The notes beneath the pieces were generated by a model. That model was given only the letters and a program-made list of their open reading frames with translations, searched no databases and had not been told where the DNA came from. DNA of 64,000 nucleotides from Adenophora triphylla var. japonica (taxonomy: Eukaryota; Streptophyta; Magnoliopsida; Asterales; Campanulaceae), in assembly GCA_022495995.1 (NCBI GenBank), contig JAFEMH010000983.1, positions 1 through 64,000 on the forward strand, read 5' to 3'. Shown piece by piece: positions 51,649 to 63,015 of this stretch. Position 1 is the first letter of the stretch. Each line of letters opens with the position of its first letter. The position numbers and the translations under genes were made by a program.

Positions 51649-54600
51649 ATGGCGGCTGTACCCACTCACTCTCCACAATTCCTCAGCGTAGGAAGAACAT
51701 CATTGGAATTATCCAGCAATGGTAACAATCTCCTGTTTACAGGTCCCAATTCCGTTTCAACGTCGTGCTTCCACTCAACGCCTAATATTACGAAAAATCG
51801 ATTTGAGCTAAACAAATTGGTCGTACGTGCAAGCAACGCTGGCGATAAGCCGTCAAGTGACGCCCACACCTCCGTTGCTGAGAAAGCTTCGTCTTCTATC
51901 AGACCCACGTACCTTTCTTTCTCTATATCTTTGAAATCTCTGCATTCAGTTTACATAATTTATTGGTTATTTTCTTTTAATTGGAGACTGAAATTTACAT
52001 ATTTTAGCATTACAAATGTGTAATTTTTAATTTTCTTTATTTGTTGATTATGGGTTTTAATTATTTGATTGGATTATTAGGTTGAAATGTAGTCAATGGA
52101 ATTGGTGGTTTTTCGGGTAGACTTGCTATTGTTTTCTCAATCCAGTTTCACCTTTGATGTTTTTGAAATACTACTCAATAGTACAAAGAATTGTTTTACT
52201 GTCAGTTTGGCACATTAACGATTGTGGTCAAAATCATAGTTAACTTGTTTAAAGAACAACAGTAATTTAATAATGAGGTTTCGGCAGGCAGTGTGCGTGG
52301 CATGATCGTTTCAATCTTTTACCAAATGGAAAAGTGTTACGTTGTTGTCGGCTGAACTTGTAAGGGAATTGAAGAGCTAAATTTAAGAATGTCACGGTGA
52401 CACAAGTCTCTAAACTCCCTGCTTGTTGGTTTGCTTTTGTTACCTACACCCTCCGCCCCGCTAGACTTAGGATTTTGGTCAAATTGAGTTAACTTTGAAC
52501 AAGTAATTTAAATAAAAAAATAATTATTATAATAAAAATCTAAAAATTGTAATTGAGAGTATTATTAATCGTGATGCAATAACAATTTTTAAAATTTTAT
52601 TAGGATAATTATTTTTTATTTAAATAACTTGGTCAAAGTGTTATCAAGTTTACCAAAATCCTAAGTCGAGCGGGACGAAGGGTGTACTCCCTCCGTCCCA
52701 GCTCACTTGACACTTATTTCCATTTTGGTCCGTCCCAGCTCACTTGACACTTCTCAAAATAGCCTACTTTTTATAATTTTATATTCACTCTACCCCACCA
52801 CTCATTCTCTCTCCTCATTTTCCACCACTCAATTTATTCAACCAACACTACTATTTATCCCACTCATTCTCTCTCTTCATTTTCTACCACACATTTTTTT
52901 TATTTTATTCTTTTTTCTTAGTTCTTGTGCCCACCTCTTGGGTGTCAAGTGAGGTGGGACGGAGGGAGTATGTTGTAAAAATGACTGAAATGAGGAAAGA
53001 GGTTTACTTCGAGGGAAAAACTATCCTCCAAATCTAGTCATTGATAATGCCTACTCCCACAAAAAAAAATAAAAGGAAAAAAGAAAACTTTCATTTTGAG
53101 AAATAAATAAGAAGAATACTTAATCCACACATTTGAATAACTACAAAAATAACAGCTTTTCTAAGAACTAACTGATCATGGAAATGTGATTCTGGTAATC
53201 AATGAGCGACCTGCCACTAGCAGACTACAGGACTTGGTGCAAGACCATAACAATCTCCTACTTTTACAATGACACCCTTTTCTATGTACATGGATTAACA
53301 ATGAACAATCAAATGTGCATGAAGGGATTTATTCAACAACTGATGTAACTATGGAAACGTAAATTCATTTTAAAGAGGCTGCCCCACGTATGTGCACCCG
53401 TTGGAGGTGAAGGAATGCAAGTTTTTTAATTTGTTTGAGACTGACATAAAATTGCATCCTTGGGGCTTTTATTTTTTTCTATTGGGATTAAAGAAAGCTT
53501 TAGGGCCGGATGGCATATCGATTGAGGTTTGGAGATGTTTTGGGGAGACGGGAATAAAATGGTTAACAAAACTATTCAACAAGATATGAAAAAGTAAGAC
53601 AATGCCATTGGAGTGGATGAAAAATACTCTGATCCCTTTGTATAAGAATAAGGTGATGCCCAAGATTGTGTCAACTATAGGGGGATAAACTAATGAGCCA
53701 TACTATGATTATTTGGGAACGAGTGATTGAACAAAGGATGAGAAGGATTGTGCAGATTTCGGATAATCAATTTGAATCGACTATGGAGGCTATCTATCTT
53801 ATAAGACAAAGCATGGAGAAATATCAGGATAAAAAGAAAAATTTGCATATGGTTTTCATTGATTTGGAGAAGACGTATGATAAAGTATCAAGAGAGGTAC
53901 TTTGGTGGGTTTTCACAAAGAAATGTGTTTCAAAGAATATATTGATATCACCGATAACATGTACAATGAAGTTAGTACAAGTGCAAGGACTAGTGTTGGG
54001 AGAACAAAAGAGTTTCCTATTACGATTGAAGTGTATCAAGGTTCTACACTTAGTCCCTTTCTCTTTGCTATGATAATAGACGAATTGACGAGGTCAATCC
54101 CAGATGATATACCATGGTGTATGTTGTTCGTAAATGATATTGTGCTGATTGATGAGACTAAAGAGGGTGTTGAAAGTAAGTTGAAATTGTGGAGACAACT
54201 TTGGAATCTCGCCGTTTTAGACTGAGCCGAAACAAAACTGAATATTTGTAGCGTAAGTTTAGTGGAGTTAGAAGCAGGGAGGCATAGATGATTACATTCA
54301 ATGGGAAGATTGTCCAAGCTTTTGACTTTTTTTTTTGGCTATATTGGATCTATTATCCAAAAATATGGATAATTAGATAGAGATTTGACTCATAAGATAA
54401 ATCTGGTTGGTTGAGGAGGAAAAGTGCCACAGGGTTTTTTTGTGATCCGGGCATGTCCCATAGTTTAAAGGGAAAATTCTATTGCACGGCAATTAGGCCG
54501 TCACTGATATATATATGGCACTGAGTGTTGGGTCGTGAAACAGTCTCACGTTTACAAGATGAATGTGGCGGAGATACGTATGCTACGATGGATGTTTGGC

Positions 54601-57600
54601 CATACAAGAAAGAATCGATGGAGAAATTAAGTCATCAGGGTAAAGTGGGAGTTGTGGCAATTGAAGATAAAATGAGCGAGAATTGTGTCTAAGGTGATTT
54701 GGTCATGTGAGACGGAAACTGAGTGATTCTCCGATTAGGAGGCCTGAAAAGGAAAGAAGTGATAAAATAGCGAGGGGCAGGGGAGGGCCCAAGCAAATGT
54801 GGATAAGGTGATTGAAAATGATATGTGTTTAATTGGATTGAATGCAAATATGGCGTTGAAAAGGCCGGAGTGGAAGAAAAAAATTTATGTGGGTGATGGG
54901 GGTTGACCTTTTTTTTCCTATATATTTTATATATGTATATTCTTTTATAATTCACTATTTCTTCTTTTAATTTGCCTTTTTTTCATCTTTTTTTTTCACG
55001 ATAACACATATGAGGATTCATGTTAGCCGACCCCAATTTTTTTTGGGATTAAGGCTTTATTGCTATTGTTGTAGTACAATTTATTAAAATCCTCCCCCCC
55101 CCCCTTGTGTGAAGAAAAAATGCACTAATTTTTTAATTTTTTACCCTTTTACTTGACGAAAATATTTTTGCGCCCCTTAAAAAAATTTATGCCTCCGCCA
55201 CTGTTGTTGGGTAGTGGCGAAGCCACTTAATGCTATATATGGTTTTATTTCATCCCTATGGGTTTTGGACTACTTACTACCTCTTAAAATTTAAGTTCAA
55301 TATTTTACCTATTAAAGTATTACTTATATCACTTTATGATTAAGGAAAAAAGTTCCTCTATCTTATAGTTTTGACACCCATTTTGGAGGAAAATTCAGAT
55401 ATTTATTATCCTTTTAAAGTAATCTTTACCCACTTCTCAAATTTTCTTGGCTTTGACACTAGTGCTTGGGCCTGCTGTTCTCTTTTGTAAAGGTTTCTTG
55501 TTCACGACTTGTTAAATAAATAAAATATTACCTGTAAAATGATCTGAAATAAAACAGAAAATAGTTCTGGAAACACCGAAAGAACATATTATGCCCTCAA
55601 TTCTAATCACAGTGTATTCCATGAATGTCATGTATAACGATTGTAATGCATGCCTTGTAGAATTGGTTTTTAAACTTAGACCCTTTGAGTATACCAAGGG
55701 AGTATTGTTTCAGTCGATAGTGATAAGAGTATAAAACTTTGAATGTGTCGATTTTTTAACGTATAGGTCTAGTGTTGAGAACATGATAGCATGATGAACT
55801 ATGAAATAAACTCTTGTGAGAATTTGATGAGATATATAAAAGACCCATATACTACTACTAATCATCAAATCATTCACTGGACTTTTGGAGGCCTGTGATG
55901 GGCTGTGGCTGACTCAAATGAGGAGATGCTTAGTGGGCCAGTGTGTGGTGACTACGAGCGAGTTAGACTTCAGGCTCGGGTTGTTACAAATGATATCAGA
56001 GCGGAACCCCGGCCTTAAGGCTTGCGAGCTAGCCCGGGGGTACGATCTGGGTATTGATTGACCTTTCCAGGGATGGCAATGGTTTGAGTGGGGGAGATTA
56101 TGATATCCTCCATCCCACATGGGAAATATGTGGGAATTCGATGAGATATAAAAGGCGCATATACTACTAAGAAGCATCTAATCATCAATTGGACTTTTGG
56201 AGGCCCGTGATGGGCTGTGGTTGACCCAAATGAGGAGGTGCTTAGTGGGCCAGTGTGTGGTGCCTAAGTAGCGGGTCGGACTTCGGGCTCGGGTCGTTAC
56301 AATGATAATGATCGCTGTTCCATAAACCCGTTTTCTGTGTACAGATAAAGATGATTCGGCAATGGCATTTGCAAATTACTCTCGTTATTAATTTGTCATT
56401 CTGATGAAATGATCTGCTCACTTTGATTACTGTGATGGCTTATTGTTATTCATCCAGGGTGAGACGCCACACCGTTTCCGTATTTGTTGGTGACGAAAGT
56501 GGAATAATAAACCGGATTGCAGGAGTCTTTGCAAGGAGGGGATATAACATTGAGTCGCTTGCTGTTGGTCTGAATAAGGATAGAGCTCTCTTCACTATAG
56601 TTGTGTCCGGAACTGAAAGGGTGTTGGAGCAAGTTATGGAACAGCTTCAAAAGCTTGTTTTTGTTTTGAAGGTTATATTTTTCATCCATGAAATTTCTTC
56701 ATTATTGCAAGTTATGCATTTTCTTGCTTTTATTCTCATATGTCAATGTAGTTTCAACATTTGTATCTTTTATAAAATGGTTTTTCCTTTAAAATTTCTT
56801 GATAATTGCTTTCCTAGGAACCGAAATTTCAAATTTTCCATTGCAACGTAATTGACCAGGTTCAAGATCTTTCAAAGGAGCCACAGGTAGAACGTGAACT
56901 GATGCTCATGAAGATCAATGCAGACCCAAAATACCGTGCTGAGGTACTTATGCATTCATTATATTATCATTCATCCTTAGGGTTCTCTTCTTAGCATCTG
57001 TTGTTCATCTAGCCATTTGAATTTTCTCTGATTAATTCTTACCAACTTTATTTCTTGGTTACAGGTCATGTGGTTAGTGGACATCTTTAGAGCTAAAATC
57101 GTGGATATATCTGAACACTCATTTACTATTGAGGTGAGGACTTGTTTTTGCTGGACTCTCTGCAATATTTTTTATGGGCCATGTATCCAGTGGTTCATGG
57201 TTTAATTGTGTGAATCACTTGCCGATTACTGGTTAGGCTCATTGGGACAATCAAGTTCTTTGATCAGCTTGGTCCATCTCAAAACACACATAAAGCTGAT
57301 TGGTCAGTTGTATGCGTTTCCCTATTCCCCCATTACTCTTAAGTACAAACCTCTGTTCTCAAGGTCTTTGTTAGGCTTGAGTTTTCCACTTAGTTTGGAT
57401 AGAACTGGACTTGATAAGCACTAGATTAGGATAAGGTACATACATTCCTGCAGGCATGCTTAGCTCGTATATATACCCACAAACATGTATGCTCCATCTA
57501 CTGAGTTCTTCCTGATTGGTGAGTTGTCTTCTCTAACGGGTTAAGGAAATGCTATGTAATGTTTTTATTCGAAGAACAAAATAAAATGTATCATTCAGCC

Positions 57601-60600
57601 TAGAGCAGGACAATGATACAAAGAGTTGGGAAATCCACTAAGCTAGTGCAAATGAACAGGCCAAAGAGTTAGGTTAAAACATTTTACCAACACATTTCCA
57701 GTCTCTGCATATCTGTATATGTGAAATATCCAATCCAGGAAAAGGGCCCCGAGATGAAGTCCATGAAATATCCAGATAAACCAACATGCTCTATACCGTT
57801 AAATCACTTAGGCAGAAATTGATTATTGAAAACCCTGGACTTAATTCTTTCAGCTCCGCAAACATGCCAGACCTGCAGTTTATTTAAAATGTCTTCCTAT
57901 CTCTATCATAGCCACAGCCTCAATGGAAGATTTGAAGCTTTTCGTTTTATTGAGAGGCTGTGAAACCTAGGACTCCTCCCAAGCACCAAACCATTTTTGA
58001 GGATTTTAGAGTTTGGGGTCTGTAGGGAAATGTAGTCAGTATATCATCACAATATTTTTTTTCTTTTTTTTAAAGATAAGGTTTCCCCATTCCCCTTAGG
58101 CATGCACCTAATAGTAGGGGTGGACATGGTTCGGTTCAAACCGCGATTTGAGACCGAACCGAACCAAACCACGCAGTTTGGTTTGGTTTTTTTCTATAAA
58201 TGGTTTAGCTTGGTTTGAAATTTTAATAAACCGTGTGGTTCGGTTCAGCTCGCAGTCTGGAACCTCAAAACCGAACCAAACCGAACCGAACCAAACCGAT
58301 TCAGACCGAACCGCGGTTTAGACAATGTCTTGTAATTTGTTTTGAGATGGTTTCTTTTGTTGTACTTATTAGAACAATGAACTTTTAGTTTACTAAAACT
58401 CATTCCTATTTGGATAGTAGTATTTGTGTTTTATGTTTAATATATATGATTGCTAGTTTGATAAAAAAAATATGTAAAGAGCAACGCTTTTAGTTGGACA
58501 TGTTTGTAGTTCGGATAGCGGTCTAGACCGCAGTTCGGACCACGGTTTGAACCGTTTATGAAACCGTGGTTTGAGACCGAACCGAACCAAACCGAGGTGG
58601 TTTGGTTTGGTTTGGTTTGAAATTTTCTATGGTTCGGTTTGGTTTGGGATTTTCCCAAACCGAGTACTAGCGGTTTGGTCTCCAAATTCCTTCCAAACCG
58701 AACCAAACCGAACCATGTCCACCCCTACCTAATAGCTTCAGTAACTAATGATTCTTCCTCTTTTAAATACTGTCCCCATAAGAATCAACACATTGTCATC
58801 CATTGCCATCTCACTCTTCTCCCCAAATTTAGCTAGAATTTTGCATCAATGTACGTGGGTGGAATAAAGCGAAATAGAATAAAGCAAAATGGCTCACTAA
58901 ACTGTCTGTGCTTCTTTGTTATTAAGCAACAGTCAGTCCATGCAATTTCACGCAATTTTTATCATGGATCATCCGGAAACAGCCCCTCTGTGCTTTAATA
59001 CAGGGGCAAGGCTGCTTACATCCGACCCCCTCTTACCCGACCGTAGGTGGGAGCCTTTGCGGCGGGTAATGTTGTTGTTGCTGTTGTTGTACGTGGTAAA
59101 GACAAGCTGTTGTATTCAGAATGAAAACAGATAAACATAAGGTGAAGTTAATACATAGATCTATGGGGGTAAACCTCTTCATTTTATTAAACCAGCTCAT
59201 TCACGGAGAAAGAGCAGTTCTCTATCACTACATTTTGAGGAATACAAAGAGGTGGAGACTGGAGATAATCCCTAGCTCCCAGACTGCACCAAACGAACAA
59301 ACTGAAGTGGACATCCATATATTGATGTACGTAATTTAGCCTATATGTACTTGCCCCAAATAATTAAAAAAAATCTAAAGTGACTGCCTTTGAGTTCGTT
59401 CCTTTAGGTCACCGGTTCTAGGCATACACACTATAAGTCGATCATTCAAGCCCTCAATCATAGGTCCATCTTTAGTGATGATAAGTTGATCTTGTGGCTA
59501 GTTATCAGTGCTTGGTAATTTCTTGGAAGAAATTACATGTTCTTAAACTTCGCAACAAGTTCACATTGGCGTTGCAATATTCTGAAAGTTGACTTGTTCA
59601 CATATTTCTAGAGGATCACATATAAATGTTCAATGTATTTGCATCATATAGAAGTGTATTTCTGTTCACATCAGTTTTACCAATTCTTCAAAATCCTCCT
59701 ATTCTGTTGATCTAGGTCACCGGAGATCCTGGGAAGATGGTTGCTGTACAGAGGAATTTTAGCAAGTTTGGTATTCAAGAAATTGCTAGAACAGGAAAGG
59801 TTGGTGGTTACTGTAAAATTCTTAAATCTTAAGTGCTTTAGTCATTTCTATCCCTTTACTTTTGATTTGCTTATTACATTTCTGCATCTTGGATGAATTA
59901 GATTGCTTTGAGAAGGGAAAAGATGGGGGAATCTGCTCCCTTCTGGAGATTTTCAGCAGCTTCATATCCAGACCTCAAAACAACAATGCCTGCACAAACT
60001 CATGCAGGAGACACAAAGATTGCGGGGTACAGGTCTGATGCATCTGTTGGGGTAAACATCAAGACTTTTTTCTCTGCTAAACTGTTTTCAAGTGATATTG
60101 GCACTGACTGGGTTGGTTTGCAGATTAGCAGACAAATATGTTTTATTATTATTATTATTATTATTCTTCATTTTTCATATTTTATTTTTTCCATCTAAGT
60201 AGCCATCTGAGATGTCATACTGTGTGGCAAGTAAACACCTATATAGAAAACTTGCTGTTTACTTGTCATCCATGCATTTTGATTCAAGTCAGTCATGGCT
60301 GTACCAGTTGTTAAAAATGGTTAAAGTCTCGTAAGCTTAGATGAGAACAATGAAATTTTTAGGACAATTCACTGCTGATTTGGACATTAATTGTCCTTTC
60401 AAAAAGTCATAGCAAAAACGTTGAGAAAAAGCACCAATAGATTCTTGAGTATGAGATCATTTGATGTGGAACACAAATACTAGAGGATGGGGTACACATT
60501 TGATGATTGGCTGTTAATTTAAGTCATAAGATGAAGATAAATTAATTCTAGTGATTTGTGAGAATATTATAAAAACTCTAAAATAATTTGATATGAGTAA

Positions 60601-63015
60601 CTTTCTGATATTTTATTTGACTCTACATGTCCCCAGGGGCGGATTTAATGCATTAAAATGGGGTGCACGTGCACCCGGTCAACTTTTATTTCTAGTTTTA
60701 AAAAATTATAAAAAATGTACACTACTTATTAAGTGCACCCGCATATAAGATTAGTTAATTTTCCCATTTATTATTGACAGGTCTTATGATTAGTTCAGTT
60801 GGTAAGGTGTTATAGTTTATTACTAATGACCAGGTTTCAAATCCTATTAGCTACAAAAAATTTTACTATATCTTTGTTTTTTTACTTCTTCATGACATAA
60901 ACTTACTTTTTTCAAGTAAACAATAAGAAGAAAACGGTGGGTTAAAAATAACATATGTTAATAATTAACTAATGTTTAAAGTTATGTATTATAATTTACT
61001 CGCGTTTGAAAAAAAATAGTTTGTACTTTTATAGTGTAAATTGTGCACCCGCTGTCAAAATATCCTAGATCCGCCACTGCATGTCCCCGTCAAATAAGGT
61101 TTAGTTCGTCCGCACCCGAGTTTTAAAAACGAGAGAAAGGAAGGGAAAGGGGAAGAAATCTAAAATATTTTCCTTTCTAATGTTGCTACCAAGTTATTTC
61201 AAGGAAGGAAGTGAGCGGAAAGAGGAGGGTTTTTTTTTTTTTAGATTTTCTTTCCTATATAATCCTCCCCAAACCGGGAAGATTTGGGAGGAAAGAAAAT
61301 TTAATCAAACAGACTTTTTTGATAAACCTATTACCCCTCAAATATAACTCTTTTTTCTTTCTTTAAGGGTACCATTGTAATTCTTTTTTTACATCCTTCT
61401 CTTTCCTTCCTAACTCAGGAGTACGTCAGGAAGACATTAAATTCCCTCCCCTTCCTTCCCCTCCCCTCCCTTCCCTTCCCTTCCCTTCCCTCCCTTTCCT
61501 TTTCTCCCTTAAAAACACGGGAGCGGACCCTTATGGAAACCTATGCTTAATTGTTGACTGAAGACTGAATATTGCATTTTGACGAGTTTTATGCTCTTGG
61601 CTTACTCCCATCAGAGGGTCAGGTTTCCTCTTTTTCTCGTTGCCCATCTTCATCTTTCGGTACCCTTCTTTTTGTACTTATAGGACAGATTTGCATACCG
61701 TCTTAACGAAATCTGCAAAGCGAGATTTGATATGCAATTAAAAAGTGAGGTGCTTCACTTTTTTCACTTTTTTCTCTTTTTATATTTATGGGTTATATAG
61801 AATGACCTATGTGAGCATATACCCTGTTGCAACAATGAAGAAATGCCTCACGGTTTAAAATTAATGGTATTGAACATTAACCATCATCTAAAGGGTATTT
61901 ATCTCTGTTCAGGCCAAAACTCTCTTCGCATTAAAACAAATACCTGTGGAAATTTAATCTCACCTTTTTGTAACATTAAGGTATCAAAAGGAGCAATCTT
62001 TGAATGAGGCTCTAATTTCCTATTGAGTTTAACTTGTAAATTGTAATTAACCCTGATATTGCAAACGAGGAAAGAATATGAAGCGGTTTAAGAAGCATGA
62101 TTCCACTGGTTGTAATAGAAAATATTTCTTTGCTTCACCGTGATGTCATACTAAACTAATGACGGGTAGAAGCATTTTCTCTCTATCAGGTCATGAAGAG
62201 CCAAAACCAAAGTAAAATTTCTGTCATGTGCTGTTGCACCTCTTTGCTTTTATTTACTGTAGTGCTCTTTTGACTTCCTCTACTTTCCATCTACTTTTAA
62301 TCAATAAGTAAAAAAAGTAGAGGAAAAATCAAAGGAAATGCAATGGAGATACTGGCCCTCCAGATGATCCCTTTGGTATTTCACTAGAAAATATCAAGAA
62401 GTTAGGGTTTGAAGAAATGTTTCTCTTCGGCCAGTTACAAGTTCAAAAATCCTAAACACTAGCTAAGGTACTATTATTGCTCCTCTGGCAAAGGTTACCA
62501 AGGACTCCTGCTCTTCATTGCTTGAAATGTTGAATCAATGCGTAATTGAAATATATTCCAGTGGAAAGGAATTAACTTCCTTTGCTGGGATGGAAGAGAT
62601 TTGTACATTCTATCTGTTCTCAACATAGTACCAGTACATCATGTGATTAACTGTGGTTGTTAAATTGTTATACTTGCCTTTTCCATTGAAGGTTCTGAAA
62701 TGCATCTGTGTCCACTTATAACTGATCTTATTTACAAGTTTCTCACCTTCAGATTTTTTTTCCCCATGGCCATCAGTTGTGAATACTGAGATTTTTATTT
62801 TATTTTAAATTAATGTATTGTTGAGCTCACAGTCTTATGGCTCTTATTACCATATCTTATGTGACAGCTCCACTCTTAATGTTTTGTAACTTGAACTGAC
62901 TATATGGAAATGATCTTTGTCAATGAAGGGAGATGTTTATCCTGTGGAGCCAACTGACGACTTCTCATTCAATCCAGTCCTGGATGCTCATTGGGGTGTT
63001 TTGAATGATGAAGAT
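51649..63015 (+). CDS. AHASS: Acetohydroxyacid synthase regulatory (small) subunit, 5' seven exons
   Basis: Regulatory subunit of plastid AHAS (acetolactate synthase, first common step of valine, leucine and isoleucine synthesis); it activates the catalytic subunit and mediates feedback inhibition. Exons: 51649-51908, 56458-56671, 56860-56943, 57065-57133, 59716-59799, 59902-60051 and 62929-63015, all with AG/GT borders. They total 948 bp (316 codons) in one frame. Exon 1 is a Ser/Thr-rich transit peptide ([16 protein letters not shown]..). Exon 2 carries the ACT domain [20 protein letters not shown] then [20 protein letters not shown]. Later pieces: [60 protein letters not shown] and [28 protein letters not shown]. 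The plant protein contains a second ACT repeat, which must lie beyond the window. Exons show no damage; introns are transposon-rich. Confidence 0.95.
52447..52684. mobile_element. MITE with long inverted repeats, 238 bp (intron 1)
   Basis: TA-flanked; CACCCTCCGCCCCGCTAGAC and (inverted) CACCCTTCGTCCCGCTCGAC tips continue through CTTAGGATTTTGG. It is a Stowaway/mariner-like fold-back element. The right TA is shared with the next MITE. Confidence 0.85.
52687..52968. mobile_element. Stowaway-type MITE, 282 bp (intron 1)
   Basis: CTCCCTCCGTCCCAGCTCAC at the left and CTCCCTCCGTCCCACCTCAC inverted at the right, TA on both sides; both go on with TTGACAC. Internal CTCATTCTCTCTC repeats. Confidence 0.9.
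52969..53469. other. Intron 1 sequence without recognised features
   Basis: AT-rich. The right end may be the start of the LINE remnant (53390-53480), but no domain is visible before [13 protein letters not shown]. Confidence 0.3.
53470..55078 (+). mobile_element. Degenerate RTE-type LINE remnant (intron 1)
   Basis: The plus strand gives reverse-transcriptase pieces in shifting frames: [20 protein letters not shown] (53490-53550), then [20 protein letters not shown] and [20 protein letters not shown] (54030-54180). The active site reads FVND where FADD is expected. The 3' part reads like LRWFGHVRR (about 54690-54715), and the terminus has ATTCATGTTAGCCGACCCC and a TTGTTGTAG tail (55014-55075), the known 3' end of plant RTE LINEs. 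Many stops; old and inactive. Confidence 0.8.
55090..55230. mobile_element. hAT end remnants (intron 1)
   Basis: A C13-14 run, then GCGCCCCTT...TATGCCTCCGCCACTG (ending at about 55203), and shortly after AGTGGCGAAGCCAC (55212-55226). Both are tips typical of CAGTGGCGGA-type hAT elements. Neither has a visible partner. Confidence 0.4.
55231..55783. other. Intron 1 sequence without recognised features
   Basis: AT-rich; a short minus-strand open frame (55697-55512) shows no family signature. Confidence 0.3.
55784..56301 (+). mobile_element. TRIM-type short LTR retrotransposon (intron 1)
   Basis: Two direct terminal repeats of about 205 and 201 bp (55784-55988 and 56101-56301), both starting TGATA and ending GTTACA. 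They share GAGATATAWAA, CATATACTACTA, ACTTTTGGAGGCC and GCTTAGTGGGCCAGTGTGTG. Between them are a tRNA-iMet-like primer site TGATATCAGAGC (55991-56002) and a purine tract GAGTGGGGGAGA (56086-56097) in a ~110-bp interior with no coding capacity. This is the structure of terminal-repeat retrotransposons in miniature. No 5S-like segment was seen, so it does not look like Cassandra. No target duplication could be read. Confidence 0.75.
57134..58114. other. Intron 4, left part
   Basis: No gene or repeat recognised. Short open frames (for example 57206-57424) have no protein signature. Confidence 0.35.
58115..58727. mobile_element. Non-autonomous hAT element, 613 bp (intron 4)
   Basis: Perfect 8-bp duplication CCTAATAG (58107-58114, 58728-58735) and a perfect terminal inverted repeat of about 22 bp starting TAGGGGTGGACATGGTTCGG. 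Dense CCGAACCAAACC / GGTTTGGTTCGG subterminal repeats occupy 58140-58320 and 58500-58715; the centre is AT-rich. No transposase. Confidence 0.95.
58736..58965. other. Intron 4, middle part
   Basis: Nothing recognised. Confidence 0.3.
58966..59096 (+). mobile_element. SINE or RTE-LINE 3' tail (intron 4)
   Basis: GGAAACAGCCCCTCTGTGC, then CTTACATCCGACCCCCTCTT, GGTGGGAGCCTTTGCGGC and GGTAATGTTGTTGTTGC. This is the conserved 3' tail of a widespread plant LINE/SINE group ending in GTTGTT repeats. Only the tail is present. Confidence 0.7.
59097..59715. other. Intron 4, right part
   Basis: No gene or repeat recognised; ends in the AG acceptor of the fifth exon. Confidence 0.35.
60634..61079. mobile_element. 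Non-autonomous hAT element with tRNA-like core, 446 bp (intron 6)
   Basis: Perfect 8-bp duplication CATGTCCC (60626-60633, 61080-61087). Tips CAGGGGCGGATTTA and (inverted) CAGTGGCGGATCTA. GTGCACCCG repeats lie near both ends (60662-60680, 60735, 61041-61052). The interior carries the tRNA-like segment listed next. Confidence 0.93.
60781..60854 (+). other. tRNA-like segment with Pol III A and B boxes
   Basis: A-box-like TAGTTCAGTTGG (60791-60802) and B-box-like GGTTTCAAATCC (60833-60844) 31 bp apart, with a T run near 60869. Length and spacing fit a tRNA, but the acceptor arms do not pair convincingly and the anticodon arm is not clear, so it is not called a functional tRNA gene. Confidence 0.5.
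61105..61535. mobile_element. Fold-back MITE-like element with GGAAGGG/CCTTCCC arms (intron 6)
   Basis: Left GTCCGCACCCGAGTTTTAAA followed by GAGAGAAAGGAAGGGAAAGG; the right end inverted reads GTCCGCTCCCGTGTTTTTAA followed by GGGAGAAAAGGAAAGGGAGG. The arms include a CCTTCC run (61441-61505). No clear target duplication. Confidence 0.6.
61536..62928. other. Intron 6, right part
   Basis: No exon, repeat or terminus recognised; ends in TGAAG, the acceptor of the seventh exon. Confidence 0.35.

Noticed and set aside
53693..54225. Host genes in the open frames of intron 1
   Set aside because: They are frames of a degenerate LINE reverse transcriptase with stops and a changed active site.
56423..56457. 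ATG at 56423 as start of an independent gene with the ACT domain
   Set aside because: It is intron sequence before the acceptor at 56456-56457; phase and wording join exon 2 to the transit-peptide exon at 51649-51908.
60781..60854. Functional tRNA gene
   Set aside because: A and B boxes are present, but the acceptor stem does not pair and it sits within a hAT element; kept only as tRNA-like.
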